This document shows positions 26,352 to 38,587 of a DNA stretch of 64,000 nt, one piece after another. The notes below the pieces were generated by a model, which was not told the DNA's origin, did not search any database, and saw only the letters and a list, made by a program, of their open reading frames with translations. The position numbers and the translations under genes are program-made. Origin of the DNA: Chelydra serpentina (Eukaryota; Chordata; Testudines; Chelydridae); assembly GCA_037349315.1 (NCBI GenBank), contig JBAIAC010000001.1, positions 8,818,501 through 8,882,500 of the forward strand, written 5' to 3'. How positions within the stretch are numbered: the first letter of the stretch is position 1; each line of letters opens with the position of its first letter.

Positions 26352-26647
26352 GGGCTGGTCTACACTAACCCCCCATTTCGAACTAAGATACGCAACTTCA
26401 GCTATGTGAATAACGTAGCTGAAGTCGAAGTATCTTAGTTCGAATGAAAAGGTACTTACCCGGGGTCCACACGCGGCGCGCAGGCTCCCCCGTCGACTCC
26501 ACCTACTCCGTTCGTGGAGCAGGATTACAAGCGTCGACGGGGGAGCTCTTCCTGGTTCGATTTATCGCGTCTAGACAAGACGTGATAAATCGAACCCAGA
26601 AGATCGATTGGACTCCTCCGACGGGATGCGTAAGTATAGACGTACCC
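26352..26647 (+). mobile_element. PIF/Harbinger MITE, 296 bp, TTA target duplication
   Basis: It starts GGGCTGGTCTACACTA and ends AGTATAGACGTACCC, flanked by TTA on both sides (26349-26351, 26648-26650), as PIF/Harbinger elements are. Three hairpins lie in series: arms CGAACTAAGATAC/GTATCTTAGTTCG near 26379-26442, CCCCCGTCGAC/GTCGACGGGGG near 26486-26543, and GTTCGATTTATC/GATAAATCGAAC at 26555-26595. An inverted second copy lies at 37909. The open frame through it is fortuitous. Confidence 0.85.
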
Positions 26648-26650
26648 TTA

Positions 26651-27388
26651 GATTTTGGTGCCCTCAGATTTCCACCATTCACTCATACTCGCTGCCATGG
26701 TAACTGTCAAGAAAAAGTTTCTACAGACAAGTTATTCAGGATAGGAAAGGATAGTAGTGGATCAATCCAGCCCATATTAGTAGTGACTGAAAAGCCTGTT
26801 GTCATTTGGCATCTATTTAGTGCTTTGTGTGTCCTTTCACAAAGTAACCACCACCAGCACCACAGTTGGCAACTCAACTGACTGTCTGGAGAAGCCATGG
26901 ATTGACATGCCATGAAATATGCACTAATGGTCCCCCACAGTTCAGGGTTGAGGCACACTGGCAGGGTTTACTGGCATTTCCACTGCCCAGGCTGTGCTTT
27001 TCCTATGGACCTCAGTCTCCACAGTTATCCATATAAAAATCTCACTTGATTTTTCCTTGCAGTTTTAGTTTATAAAATAGTACCTCAGAAAGAGAAATGC
27101 TAGGAGAAAGCTAATTATTGAAATCAAACTTAGTATGTATTGCTCATGCCTGCACCCCTGAACACCAGTTCAGCACAAACAATCCAGACTGAATGAATAC
27201 TCATGCTCACACCCAACTGGGAACAGAAGAAGCAAAGGAGAGAAAGAACAAAATCTGAAATTTAAGCAGGCATTATCATACTTGCAGCGTCGTCTGATGG
27301 CGAAGTTTTCTGAAAACTAGGCCCCTTGATGTGGAAAATACATAAAAGTCCTGGAATAAGGCCTTGACCATTAGATTCTTAGGACCTA
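26651..27388. other. Intronic DNA, no feature seen
   Basis: No exon and no repeat assigned. Confidence 0.4.
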
Positions 27389-27391
27389 ACT

Positions 27392-27630
27392 ACATTGCTC
27401 AAGGATGTGAAAAATCCACACCCCTAACTCCCAGTGTAAACAGCGCTATGTCAACTGGAGAGCTTCTCCTGCCCACATAGCAACTGCCTCTCTGAAAGGT
27501 AGATTAACTACGCCGACGCCGACGGAAGAAGCTCTCCTGGAAGAAGCTCTCCTGTCGGCATAGGTAGCATCTTCACTAAAGCACTACAGTGGCATTGCTG
27601 CAGATTTTTAAGTGCAGACTTGCCCTCAGC
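27392..27630 (+). mobile_element. Second Harbinger-like MITE type, diverged
   Basis: It opens GGACCTAACTACATTGC after TTA and closes AAGTGCAGACTTGCCCT, resembling TIRs of the GGGC(T)TGTCTACAC type. The inside has GGAGAGCTTCTCCTG and GAAGAAGCTCTCCTG repeated in mirrored positions. Family call by resemblance only. Confidence 0.5.
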
Positions 27631-27923
27631 AAGCTACATACTGCATTAATAGGGCAGACCCTCTTCCTAAAGCAATGATTTAAGATTTTTCTGAATTGTC
27701 AAACCAGTAACTAGTTTCAACTCACCCTTTCTTGAGACAGGCATGTGTTCCCTTTTGCAAGGTCAAATAACATGCTTAGGTGGTAGAAGGGACAGAAGGA
27801 TCACTTCTTTTTGTTTATCACACCCAGTTAGTCCCAAACTCTGCATACTGCCGATACTTCTAGTGATGCTACTCAGATCACCTATTAATAGAGATGTGAC
27901 CTTAGAATGAGATCCATAAAGAT

Positions 27924-27973
27924 ATTTAGGTGCCTAACTCCCACTGAAGTCAATGGGAGTTAGGCGCCTAAAT
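27924..27973. repeat. Hairpin repeat, GCCTAACTCCC/GGGAGTTAGGC type
   Basis: ATTTAGGTGCCTAACTCCCA is mirrored by TGGGAGTTAGGCGCCTAAAT, with CTGAAGTCAA in the loop. The same hairpin recurs at 29796-29845 and 48571-48620. Confidence 0.75.
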
Positions 27974-29795
27974 ACCTTTTGGGATCTGAGCCTTACTACC
28001 AGTCCTGTGCTCTTTCCTCTGCTTTACATGGACACTATCTTGCTAGTCAGCACTCCACACAACTTAGGCCTCCCATTCTCTATCTCTGTGGCCACTTTCA
28101 GCTGCAGATACTCTAGTAGAGCAATTCAAGCTTTGCACATACTATCACAGATGCACATTCAAAGAAGATGTTGAGCCATTGGAGTCAATAGAAGGCAGGG
28201 GTGCTTAGCCAATGCTCTGCAACTCTCAGGATCTGGCCATACAATTTGTATAGGGCTGACTGAAAACCCAGTGTTGCACTGGGAAAAAAAGTTATCGACA
28301 AAATGAAATTTTTTGAAGACAGTGTCTGCTTTCCTCAAACGTTTTCCAATATTTCATAAGAAAAACAAAAAGGTTTTAGTTTTCAACAGTTTTTGGCTGA
28401 AGTTTTTCAGGTATTTTTGCAAAAAGGCAACATTTTTCTGCGGGGAAAACAAGACATTTTCCAGACAGCTCTAAGGTATATATTTTACATACACACACAC
28501 ACACACTGCTACTACTTTTTTGGCCTTTGTTTCTAACTCTGTTTGGGTCTTTGGTAACGTCCATTGCTGTATTTAAATGGCAATATATAAATAGTGTGTC
28601 AGTGTATCAGAACAACAACCTTCCTATGCAGTTCCAGTGGCCGTATAGCTTTGCTTTGTTTTCATGGCAGTTTAAACTTGTGCCTGAATAATCAGTTCAT
28701 AAACAGTCCTGCCTGTTTATAATTAGAAGCCAGTATACAGTTTCTACTGTATGTTGGCAACCAGATTTCTGTCACCGTTGTCTTCACAGGTTGTCTTCAG
28801 AGGCTCATTTTATCTTTGTGAATAGATATAGGTTTTTCTGACCAAAAACAGTGTGGTAAGAACAAATCAAAACACTAAGCACACTTTTGGTGCTAAACAA
28901 ATGGATAACCATACCAACTAATAATGATGAGTAATGTGCTATTATTTATTTGCACTCTACTTAAACAGAGCCAAATGGGTTTTACGAAGATGATGTGCAT
29001 GAATAAAACGCCAACTTCCTTGGAACAGAGTACCATATGGTATATATTATTCTCTCGCCCCTTCATTCCCAGGTCAGCTATTATATAGTTCAACAGGACA
29101 ATTCTTAGTAATTACATCTAATAGCAATTTCGCTGCCAAATGCATTTCTGAAAGAGGCTGATTCTATTTTTGCTACCAGTAGTACTGTAAATAAAACCAT
29201 TACCAAATGAAATCTACCAAAAACTTTCAAACTTGTCTTGTTTAAATAAACTGCATTGTAAGAACCCAGTACTAAGCTATCCCCTGGTTGTTTATAGCAT
29301 ATATTTGTACATTTCCTAAACACTTAGATCCAATGGAAGTTACACATGCCACAGAGAGTGCAGATGTAGACATGATACAGAAGTATGACCTCAGAAAGAT
29401 ACATATCTATAATATTTATAATAATCACTGTTCAAGTACAATATACAGCAATGAACTTCAGAACAATATTAGACAAAATGTCTCAAAAGATTTTAACACA
29501 GAAATGTATTTTTCACACAAAAATACAATTGTAAATGTTTACACTTTGAAACACTCTTATGGCATTCATGGTATTGAAACTCTCCTATAGTATTCATGAA
29601 AACCAAAGTATTTGTTTACAATAAAACATTACAATAATAGCAGAATTCTGCTATCAGATAGGAAGTCAGTCATCCCTATTTTGTCTAAATTGCCGCCTAC
29701 ACTCCAGGGTGCTTATAAGAAATCATGTAACCAGTGATAGCTAGATTGTGTGACAGATAGGAATAGCTGATAATTTGGCCCCGAACCACAAAAAC
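27974..29795. other. Intronic DNA, no gene; (AC)n at 28491-28507
   Basis: AT-rich with one short dinucleotide tract. No exon signals. Confidence 0.45.
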
Positions 29796-29845
29796 ATTTA
29801 AGTGCCTAACTCCTATTGAAATCAATAAGAGTTAGGCACCTAAAT
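29796..29845. repeat. Hairpin repeat, same type as 27924
   Basis: ATTTAAGTGCCTAACTCCTA is mirrored by TAAGAGTTAGGCACCTAAAT around TTGAAATCAA. Slightly more diverged than the copy at 27924. Confidence 0.7.
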
Positions 29846-30437
29846 ACTTAGAAGATTTGGGTCTTTGTCAATTTATAACAACTGTTATAATACAAATATA
29901 TATGTATATGCAAATTTGTATACAGTCAATTTATGCCTCTCCCCCACCTTTCATAATCTGCTAGCCAACTTGCGCTTTGGAACAGCGACCTTGTCTTCAT
30001 ATAGTTTTGTATGGTGCCTAGTACAGTGAGGCCCTGATCCTGACTGAGAATTATAGGTGTTATTGCAATACAATTATTAAGTAATAAATAACAGTAGCAC
30101 TGCAGAAAGGGCAGTCATTCTAAAGGACTACCATAGACCATAAAAAAAAATGTGACAGGGTAACTGTCCTTGACATTTGCAAACTGGCAAGCACTGTCCA
30201 TTAGTTTCCAGGCTGCAAACTGAAAATAGTTCCATGTACTGGAAACAGAATTTAGCAGTTGTTCCCTCTGCAGACTATCACAACTGCAATTAAAAAAAAG
30301 AGTATTTTTTACAAACAATTTCAGTAAATTAGTCTGTTCAGTTGTACTATGAAAGAAGCCACACAGCAGAACTATAGGTAACAATCTTACAATAGATACC
30401 ATTTTCCTACCACAACAGCAGCCCTAAATATTCAAAA

Positions 30438-30735
30438 AAATCGTGAGTCAGGCTCGCCAAAATCATGAAATAAGTTTAAAAACATGAGATTTTAAAAAAA
30501 CATTATAGATTTTGTGTTCTTTTTATTTGCCTTCTGGTTTGTGAGCCTTTAGGGTGCATTCAGGTCACATTTTAATGCTTTTCTTTGCAACCACAATGGC
30601 TAAAAACTTTCATTTAAAAAAATGAAAGCTGATATTCCCATTTAATCACAGGAGTCCAGGAGCTAGGGCTTCCTTTGGGAAAAAAATTAAATATTGCAAC
30701 CCTCATAATAAGGTCGCATGAGTTGACATCACTGC
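30438..30735. repeat. Interspersed repeat, family unassigned
   Basis: The order of blocks (AAAATCATGAAATAAG, CATGAGATTTTAAAAAA, TTTGCCTTCTGGTTTGTGAG, AAATGAAAGCTGATATTCCC, CCTCATAATAAGGTC) resembles a repeat common in sauropsid genomes as I recall it. No coding potential and no termini established. Confidence 0.4.
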
Positions 30736-33144
30736 AAAAGGATAAATCATCATCTCAAACTGCTTGGACCACAACAGGCACATTCCTTAAGTAGAATAGC
30801 TGGTATTAATACCAATTATGGCAAACTAATTGTATTACTTCAAATCATCCACACCCTTTGACAGTAAAATATGATATGAAGACAAGACAACAAAAGGACA
30901 ATAGTAGTACTAAAACACAGGAAGTTTGCTTTGGGATTTTAGAATAAATAATGTCTTGCTGCCCTATGCTTATGCTGAAAAAGCCTCTACCAAAGTAAAA
31001 ACAGGACAGGAGTGGGCTACAGTCACTCAGAAGACATTATCTGTTTAAACTGCTAATGGCAAGCTCTGCTGTTATATTTGTATTATTGCTTTCCTGCAAA
31101 TTACTTTTATCAGCGATAATTTAGCTTTTTATTTCATTATCTAGCACAGCAGACAAAAGGAAAACAGGTTTGTTTTACAGCAGCTCCAGCACTTGTTCTG
31201 TCCATTAACATAGACAGATGAAGGCCAATTAAAGCTCTTAGGCCACATTTTGAACACACATTGTCGTGAGTACTCTGTGTCTAACTAGCCTGCGTTTCTA
31301 AAGTTGCACAGAGCACAAACTATGCTTTTATTTTTTTCCATGAAGTACATCTTTTTAAAAACATAATACTTTTTTTGCATTTTTCATTTTTATCTGCCTA
31401 CCAAGAACAGTTGCATATCATCTAAGCATAAGCAGGGAGCACCACTTTTTGTAATTTTTTGTGAGAAACAATCATTAGTGATGAGTCATCTGAAGATTGA
31501 AACTTGGCTTCCTCCCACCCTCGTTTTCTTTTTTCTAGACTAAAACTCTATAAAACCACAAAGGAGGAGTTGGGCTTGATTAAAAGATTAGCCACTACAT
31601 GGTGAAACCTAATTCAAATTACATTACATTTATACTTTATTTTAGACTTGTTTTAAGCCACATGATTTCTAAATCTTGATCCAAAAAAATGGTCTACCAA
31701 CAAAAAATGTTTACTGGATCAAATGCTGACATATTAGGCAACATTTCCTGTACAAAAGTCGTATTTTTAAAAAACCTTGAGAAGTTGCCACTGCCACCCA
31801 AGAAAAACATTGTACTATTGTATAATGCATAAAGTCAATGATAAATTATTTCAAAGGTGAGACCCATATAATAGGGAAAATCTTTACAAAGAGTGACATG
31901 GAAAATAAGGAGTGCTGACCCCATCATTTTTAAATAATGAATCGATACTGAATTATTATCATTAATTATAATTAAATAATGCCAGTACCATTTCATCTTC
32001 TAACTTAAACTGATAATTGTTCTCTAAATAAAAATTGTGAAACATTTACACTAGATTAAAGTGATTTAGCTTTAAATCACTTCCCTAATCATTATTAGAA
32101 GACTGACCTATAAGCAGATTTTTTGTTTGGGAGTCAGGTCAGTGAAATACATTGGTATTATATTAAAAGTCGGTGGAAATGCATAGAAATCCAGAACAGT
32201 AAGAAAAATATCTCTTAGATTCCCCACCGAAATAATTTTGAAAAGCAAACATAAACATCTTTTAATCTTTTCCTTTTCTTGCAAGCAGGCTTTGCAGGGT
32301 TCCCAAAGTAATAATAAAAATGAAATTAGAAAGAATGTACACCAGTGTTCTCCTAAGAGGGTCCTTATTAAGAGAAAAAGAATATGCTATTTGAATATAT
32401 TTAACCAGCAGGAGGGTCTAAATCAGGCTTTTATGATTTCCCCCCTCATAATCCACCGCAAAGTTCAAAGGTCAGAGCTTTCCCAGAGGTTCACTGTGCA
32501 TAGTAATAATGTCATACACTGAAAAGTTGCCAAAGGCTGTACCCATTTATATCTCTGGGATTGAACTAGGCATAAAGCAAACCAGAATTTGGCTCAAAAA
32601 TCTTCACATTTTCAATTAAAGTTCTTTTAATTGCAACTATAGGGATTATATTGTTTCCTATTCATCCTTTAAAGCTGTGAATGTATGGAGAGAAATACAC
32701 ACAAACACACTTGCACTGTGAACATTTAATCATTTCTGATAAATGGACGTACACTATCAACTATGGTTCTTCTAAAGGGTGTAGGTTATTAACAGCATAT
32801 CGCTAGAGACGTTCTGGTAACTTGGGTGCTTGGTATTTCTGTCCTGATTACAGGTCTAGAACGAATTGAAGACTGGGGGAGTTGAGGGTAGAACATTATA
32901 GAGATATAATAATACAGTAAAGCAGACTTAGGAAGATATTAAACTGAAAGCCCGTGTACATGCTATCACACAGGAGTAGTTCATAAAGTCATGTGTGTAA
33001 AAAAGCCCAAAGTGACTGAGAACTTAAAAAACAGACAGTAGCAGATGGAGAATCCCAGTGATGATTGGATGTGTTGAAATTCTAAACAAAAAGAGCTCCC
33101 AGGCATTCTTGTAGCTGTTTCCGTCACTTCACACTGACTCAACG
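30736..33144. other. AT-rich intronic DNA, no feature seen
   Basis: About 2.4 kb of low-GC DNA with no assigned repeat and no exon. It is the longest such stretch in the first half of intron 1. Confidence 0.45.
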
Positions 33145-33149
33145 GATAT

Positions 33150-35325
33150 TAAGAACATAAGAATGGCCCTACTGGGTCACACCAAAGGTCCATCTAGCCC
33201 AGTATACTGTCTTCTGACAGTGGCCAGTGCCAGGTGCCCCAGAGGAAATGAACAGAACAGGTAATCATCAAGTGATCCATCATTCCCTGTCGCTCATTCC
33301 CAGCTTCTGGCAAACAGAGGATAGGGACACCATTACTGCCCATCCTGGCTAATAGCCATTGATGGACGGACCTATCCTCCATGAATGTATCTAGTTCTTT
33401 TTTGAACCCCGTTATGGTCTTGGCCTTCACAACATACTCTGGTGACCCCTAGTTCTTGTGTCCTGAGAAGTAGTAAACAACACTTCCTTATCTACTTTCT
33501 CTACACCAGTCATGATTTTATAGACCTCAATCAGATCTTCCCTTAGCTGTCTGTTTTCCAAGATGAAAAGTCCTAGTCCTATTAATCTCTCCTCATACGG
33601 AAGCCGTTCCATACCTCTCTAATCATTTTTGTTGCCCTTTTCTGAACCTTTTTCCAATTCCAATATATCTTTTTTGAGATGGAGAGACCACATCTGCACA
33701 CAGTATTCAAGATGCTGACGTACCATGGATTTATATAGAGGCAACGTGATATTTTCTGTTCTATTATCTATCCCTTTCTTAATTATTCCTAGCATTCTGT
33801 TCACTTTTTTGACTGCCGCTGCACATTGAATGGATATTTTCAGAGAACTATTCACAATGACCTCTCAAGAAAGAGATCATGGAGTAAGAGCTAATTTAGA
33901 CCCCATCATTTTATATGTATTTTTGGGATTATGCTTTCCAATGTACATTACTTTGCATTTATCAACATTAAATTTCATCTGCCATTTTGTTGCCCAGTCA
34001 CCTAGTTTTGAGAGATCCTTTTGTAGCTCTTTGCAGTCTGTCTGGGTCTTAACTATCTTTAATAATTTTGTATCATCTGCAAATTTTGCCACCTCACTGT
34101 TTACCCATTTTTCCAGGTCATTTATGAATATGTTGAATAGGACTGGTTCCAGAACAGATCCCTGCGGGACACCACTATTTACTTGTCTCCATTCTGAAAA
34201 CTGACCATTTATACCTACCCTTTGTTTCCTATCTTTTAACCAGTTACCAATCCATGAGAGCACCTTCCCTCTTATCCCGTGGCAGGAGCCTTTGGTGAGG
34301 GACCTTGTCAAAGGCTTTCTGAAAATCTAAGTACACTATATCCACTGGATCTCCTTGGTCCACATGCTTGTTGACTCCCTCAAAGAATTCTAGTAGATTG
34401 GTGAGGCATGATTTCCCTTTCCTAAAACCACGTTGACTCTTCCTCAACAAATTATGTTCATCTATATGTCTGACAATACTGTTCTTTATTATAGTTTCAA
34501 CTAGTTTACCCAGTACTGAGGTCAGGCTTACAGGCCTGTAATTGCCGGGATCACCTCTGGAGTCCTTTTTAAAAATTGGCGTCACATTAGCTATCCTCTA
34601 GTCATCTGGTACAGAAACTGATTTAAATGATAGGTTACAGACTACAGTTAGTAGTTCTGTAATTTCACATTTGAGTTCCTTCAGAACTCTTGGTGAATAC
34701 CATCTGGTCCTGGTGACTTATTGCGGCTTAGTTTATCAATTTGTTCCAAAACCTCCCCTAATGACACCTCAGTCTGGGACAGTTCATCAGATCTGTGACC
34801 TAAAAAGAATCGCTCAGGTTTGGGAATCTCCCTCACATCTTCAGCTGTGAAGATCAATGCAAAGAATTCATTTAGTTTCTCCACAATGACCTTATCGTCC
34901 TTGAGTGCTCCCTTAGCACCTTGACTGTCCAGTGGTCCCACTGGTTGTTTAGCAGGCTTCCTGCTTCCGATGTACTTAAAAGAAAATTTGGTACTACTTT
35001 TTGAGTCTTTGGCTAACAGTTCCTCAAATTCTTTTTTGGCCTACCTAATTGTATTTTTACATTTCATTTGCCAGTGTTTATGCACTTTCCTATTTCCCTC
35101 ACTAGGATTTAACTTCCACTCTTTAAAGGATGCCTTTTTGCCTCTCACTGCTTCTTTTACTTTGTTGGTTAGCCACAGTGGCTCTTTTTTGGTTCTCTAT
35201 GTTTTTTAATTTGGGGTATACATTTAAGTTGAACCTCTATTATGGGGTCTTTAAAAAATGTCCATGCAGCTTGCGGGGATTTCACTTTTGGCACTGTACC
35301 CTTTAATTTCTGTTTAACTAACCTC
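33150..35325 (-). mobile_element. CR1 LINE copy A, 5'-truncated, ORF2 broken
   Basis: Minus-strand pieces of one CR1 reverse transcriptase occur in order. 34941-34681 has NKSPGPDGIH. 34585-34244 has GNYRPVSLTSVLGK and motif A VYLDFQKAFDKV. 34311-33877 has GVPQGSVLEPVLFN and motif C FADDTKL. The thumb and C-terminal part lie at 33855-33427. The frame changes several times, so no enzyme is made. The 3' end is the AAGAACATAAGAATGGCC side at 33150. The upstream linker between endonuclease and RT is present to about 35325; the endonuclease is missing. The same subfamily occurs at 53511-55690. Confidence 0.9.
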
Positions 35326-35547
35326 CTCATTCATATTCAATACTCATATTCAATGCTTCAGGGTGATGTTTAGGGTTATTTGTGTGTACTGGTTGTGTTG
35401 GGAGAGTTGTGTGGATTTCTGCAGGAGGCAAATGAGGGCTGTGTGTGATTGAGGCTATCATGTGGGTAATGGTTTCAATTTGTATCGGGATAGGGGGTTG
35501 TGTTGGGAGATATGTGTTGATTTGTGCGCATGGTGATTGGTTACACA
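35326..35547. other. GT-rich spacer between two CR1 copies
   Basis: About 220 bp rich in TGTG/GGTTGTGTTGGGAGA words (the latter occurs twice, near 35393 and 35502). No assignment. Confidence 0.35.
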
Positions 35548-36055
35548 GATCATAGAATCATAGAACTGTAGGACTGGAAGGGACCTCAAGAGGTCATCTA
35601 GTCCAGTCCCCTGCACTCATGGCAGGACTAAGTATTATCTAGACCATCCCTGACAGGTGTTTGTCTAATCTGCTCTTAAAAATCTCTAATGATGGAGATT
35701 CCACAACCTCCCTAGGCAATTTATTCCAGTGATACTATGGCACCATGACAATTAGGAAGATTTTCCAAATGTCCAACCTAAACCACCCTGGGTGCAATTT
35801 AAGCCCATTGCTTTTTGTCCTATCCTCAGAGGATGAGGCGAACAATTTTTCTCCCTCCTCCTTGCAACAGCCTTTTCTGTACTGGAAAATTATTATGTCC
35901 CCTCCTAGTTTTCTCTTCTCCAGACTCAACATGCCCAATTTTTTCATTCTAAACCTTTAATCAGTTTTGTTGCTCTTCTCTGAACTTTCTCCAATTTGTC
36001 CACAGTTTTCCTGAAATGTGGCACCCAGAATTGAACACAATACTCCAGCTGAGGC
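35548..36055 (-). mobile_element. CR1 LINE copy C, 3' part
   Basis: It starts with CATAGAATCATAGAA, the antisense of the CR1 3' octamer tail, and continues through GGACCTCAAGAGGTCATC into the C-terminal RT region (minus-strand frame [18 protein letters not shown]). An 828-bp element interrupts it at 36056; the copy resumes at 36892. Confidence 0.88.
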
Positions 36056-36883
36056 TTGGGTTGCCATCTTTCTAATCACACAAAACTGAACACCCTGGCC
36101 CCACCCCTTCCCCGAGGCCATGCCCCCGTCCCACCCATTTCCTGAGGCCATGACCTCTTCTCGCTACATTCCCCCTCACTTGCTTTCATTGGGCTGTGGC
36201 AGGAGGTTGGGGGGCAGAAGGGGGTGAAGGCTCTAACTGGGGATGCGGGGTCTGAGGAGGGGCCAGAAATGAGGGATTCAGGGTGTGTGAGAGAGTTCCG
36301 GGCTGTGGCGGGGTAGGGGGTGAGGGCACCGTCTGGGGGTGCAGGCTTTGGGGTGGGGCTGGGGTGAGGGGTTTGGGATGCAGGAGGGGGCTCCAGGTTT
36401 GTGATGGCTCAAGGTTGGGGCAGGGGGTTGGGGCATAGGGTTACCACCAGTGGCTCCCGGTCCACGGTGCAGCATGTGGGCTAAGGTAGGCTTCCTGTCA
36501 GTACTGACTCCGCGCTACACCCTGGAAGTGGCCAGCAGGTCTGGCTCCTAGGCGGAGGCACGCAGGCTGCTCTGCGCACTGCTCTTGCCTGCAGGCACAG
36601 CCCCTGCAGATCCCATTGGCCGCGGTTCGCTATTGGGAGTGTGGAGCCGGTGATCGGAGCAGGGACAGCGCGCAGAGCCCCATGGCCCCCCACATAGAAG
36701 CCGGACCTGCTGGCTGCTTCCGGGGCATAGCACGGAGCCAGGACAGGTAGGGACTAGCCTGCCTTAGCGCCGCAGCACTTTTGACCGGACTTTTAACCAC
36801 CCGGTCAGCGGTGCTGATTGGAGCCGCAAGGGTCCCTTTTCAACCGGGTGTTCCAGTCAAAAACTGGACACCTGGTCACCCTA
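36056..36883 (-). mobile_element. hAT-like element, 828 bp, inserted in CR1
   Basis: On the plus strand it starts TTGGGTTGCCATCTTTC and ends CCTGGTCACCCTA. It is the inverse of the element at 19599. The flanks GCTGAGGC (36048-36055) and GTTGAGGC (36884-36891) form an 8-bp target duplication with one mismatch, and removing the element restores the CR1 reading CCAGCTGAGGCCTAATCAG. No transposase; open frames inside are chance. Confidence 0.85.
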
Positions 36884-36891
36884 GTTGAGGC

Positions 36892-37640
36892 CTAATCAGC
36901 GCAGAGTAGAGCGGAAGAATTACTTGTTGTACCTTGCTTACAACACTCCTGCTAATAAAGCCCAGAATAATGTTTGCTTTTATTGCAACAGTGTTACGCT
37001 GTTGACTCATATTTAGCTTGTGATCCACTATGACCCCCAGATCTCTTTCCGCAGTACTCTTTCCTAAGCAGTCATTTCCTACTTTGTATGTGTTCAACTG
37101 ATTGTTCCTTCCTAAGCGGAGTACTTTGCGTTTGTCCTTATTGAATTTCAACCAATTTTCTTCAAACCATTTCTCCAATTTGTCCTACCTTTTTGATGAA
37201 AACAAACAAAAAAAGTCATTTAGCACTTCTGCCATTTCCACATTTTCTGTTATTGTTTTCTCCCCTCATTGAGTGACGGGCCTACCCTGTCCTTAGTCTT
37301 CCTCTTGCTTCTAATGTATTTGTAGAATGTTTTCTTGTAACTCTTTAGGTCTCTAGCTAGTTTAATCTCACTTATGACCTGGCCTTTCTAATTTTGTCCT
37401 TACATAGCTGTGCTATTTGTTTATATTCATTCCTCATACTTTGACTTAGCTTCCACTTTTTGTGGAACTCTTTTTTGAGTTTCAGATAATTGTAGATCTC
37501 CTGGTTAAGCCAACATGGTCTCTTGCCATACTTCCTATCTTTCCTATGGAGTGGGATAGTTTGCAAAAATGGCAGTTGGGCCAAATAATCCTCCATCTGT
37601 GCAGTCTCCCTCATACAACCAATGAAATTGCTGTAGAGTA
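36892..37640 (-). mobile_element. CR1 LINE copy C, 5' part with RT core deleted
   Basis: Minus-strand 37178-36876 encodes the segment after motif C (WFEENWLKFNKDKRKVL, then AERDLGVIVDHKLN). Next, 37614-37372 encodes the linker before the RT (RPCWLNQEIYNYLKLKKEF). The RT fingers and palm that should lie between them are missing, with a junction near 37185-37200, so an internal deletion of most of the RT is visible. Dead copy. Confidence 0.8.
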
Positions 37641-37908
37641 AAGGTGGTGATCAGTTGAGTTACCTCTGATATCAGAATGTTCTAGGACTCTTGACATGGC
37701 ATAGACACATGCCTTGCTTTCACACACGTATAGTTCACAAAGTCAAAATTTACAAATTGGATAGTAACAGACTGCAAAAATCTAGTGATAAATCTGGTGA
37801 TATTCTTAATAGAAAGAGCTCTCAGTCATTCTTGTAGCTGTTTCTATCACTTCACACTGACTTACAGGCATAATAGGCTCCAGAGTGACACCCAGAGTGA
37901 CAATTTCA

Positions 37909-38205
37909 GGGTACGTCTATACTTACCCGCCGCGTCAGAGGAATCCAATCGATCTTCTGGGTTCGATTTATCGCGTCTTGTCTAGACGTGATAAATCGAA
38001 CTAGGAAGTGCTCCCCTGTCGACGCCGGTAATCCTGCTCCATGAACGGAGCAGGCGGAGTCGACGGGGGAGCCTGTGCGCCGCCGTGTGGACCAGCGGTG
38101 AGTACTTTGAAGTTCGAAATAAGATACTTTGACTTCAGCTACGTTATTCACGTAGCTGAAGTCGCGTATTTTAGTTCGAACTTGGGGGGTAGTGTGGACC
38201 AGCCC
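37909..38205 (-). mobile_element. PIF/Harbinger MITE, inverted second copy, 297 bp
   Basis: Reverse complement of the element at 26352: it starts GGGTACGTCTATACTTACCC and ends AGTGTGGACCAGCCC. It keeps the GTTCGATTTATC/GATAAATCGAAC, GTCGAC and CTTCAGCTACGT hairpins. Flanks are TCA and TAA, one mismatch from a TWA duplication. Confidence 0.82.
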
Positions 38206-38585
38206 TAAGACTCTTATTACATAGATATATAGGAACAGCTGAGGAGAAATCAGGACACACCTTTCAGTGCTACTGAAATACATGGGATTGGGAGACATTT
38301 TTTGAGGGACAGAATGGGTAAATGCTAAAAAGAAAAAACAAAGGATTGTCCATCTTAGATGGCACAGATGGCTTGTATGGATAGAAAAATTATACTTAAC
38401 CCAAATCCAAAACATTCATCTAAAGCAGCAACATCACTACTAGATTGTCTTACCCACACAGGCATGTCAGAGTAATCTAATAGACTGAACACAGTGCCAG
38501 CAGTCAGAGACTCCAGAATTCTAACACCCCCACCCCCGCCCTCCCACTGCCTTGCTGTGTGGCCTTGTCGAGTTACTTAGCCTCT
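38206..38585. other. Intronic DNA, no feature seen
   Basis: No exon or repeat assigned; a C-rich run lies near 38527-38545. Confidence 0.35.
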
Positions 38586-38587
38586 CT

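Noticed and set aside
26444..26881. 145-residue plus-strand open frame
   Set aside because: Begins inside the Harbinger MITE and runs into unique intron; the part shared with the inverted copy is hairpin DNA.
34244..34585. Intact reverse transcriptase gene
   Set aside because: RT motifs are clear but spread over several frames with stops and no endonuclease; the CR1 copy is dead.
36481..36760. GC-rich block as possible EPAS1 promoter or exon 1
   Set aside because: It lies inside the 828-bp element inserted in a CR1, and no EPAS1 first-exon coding piece is present.
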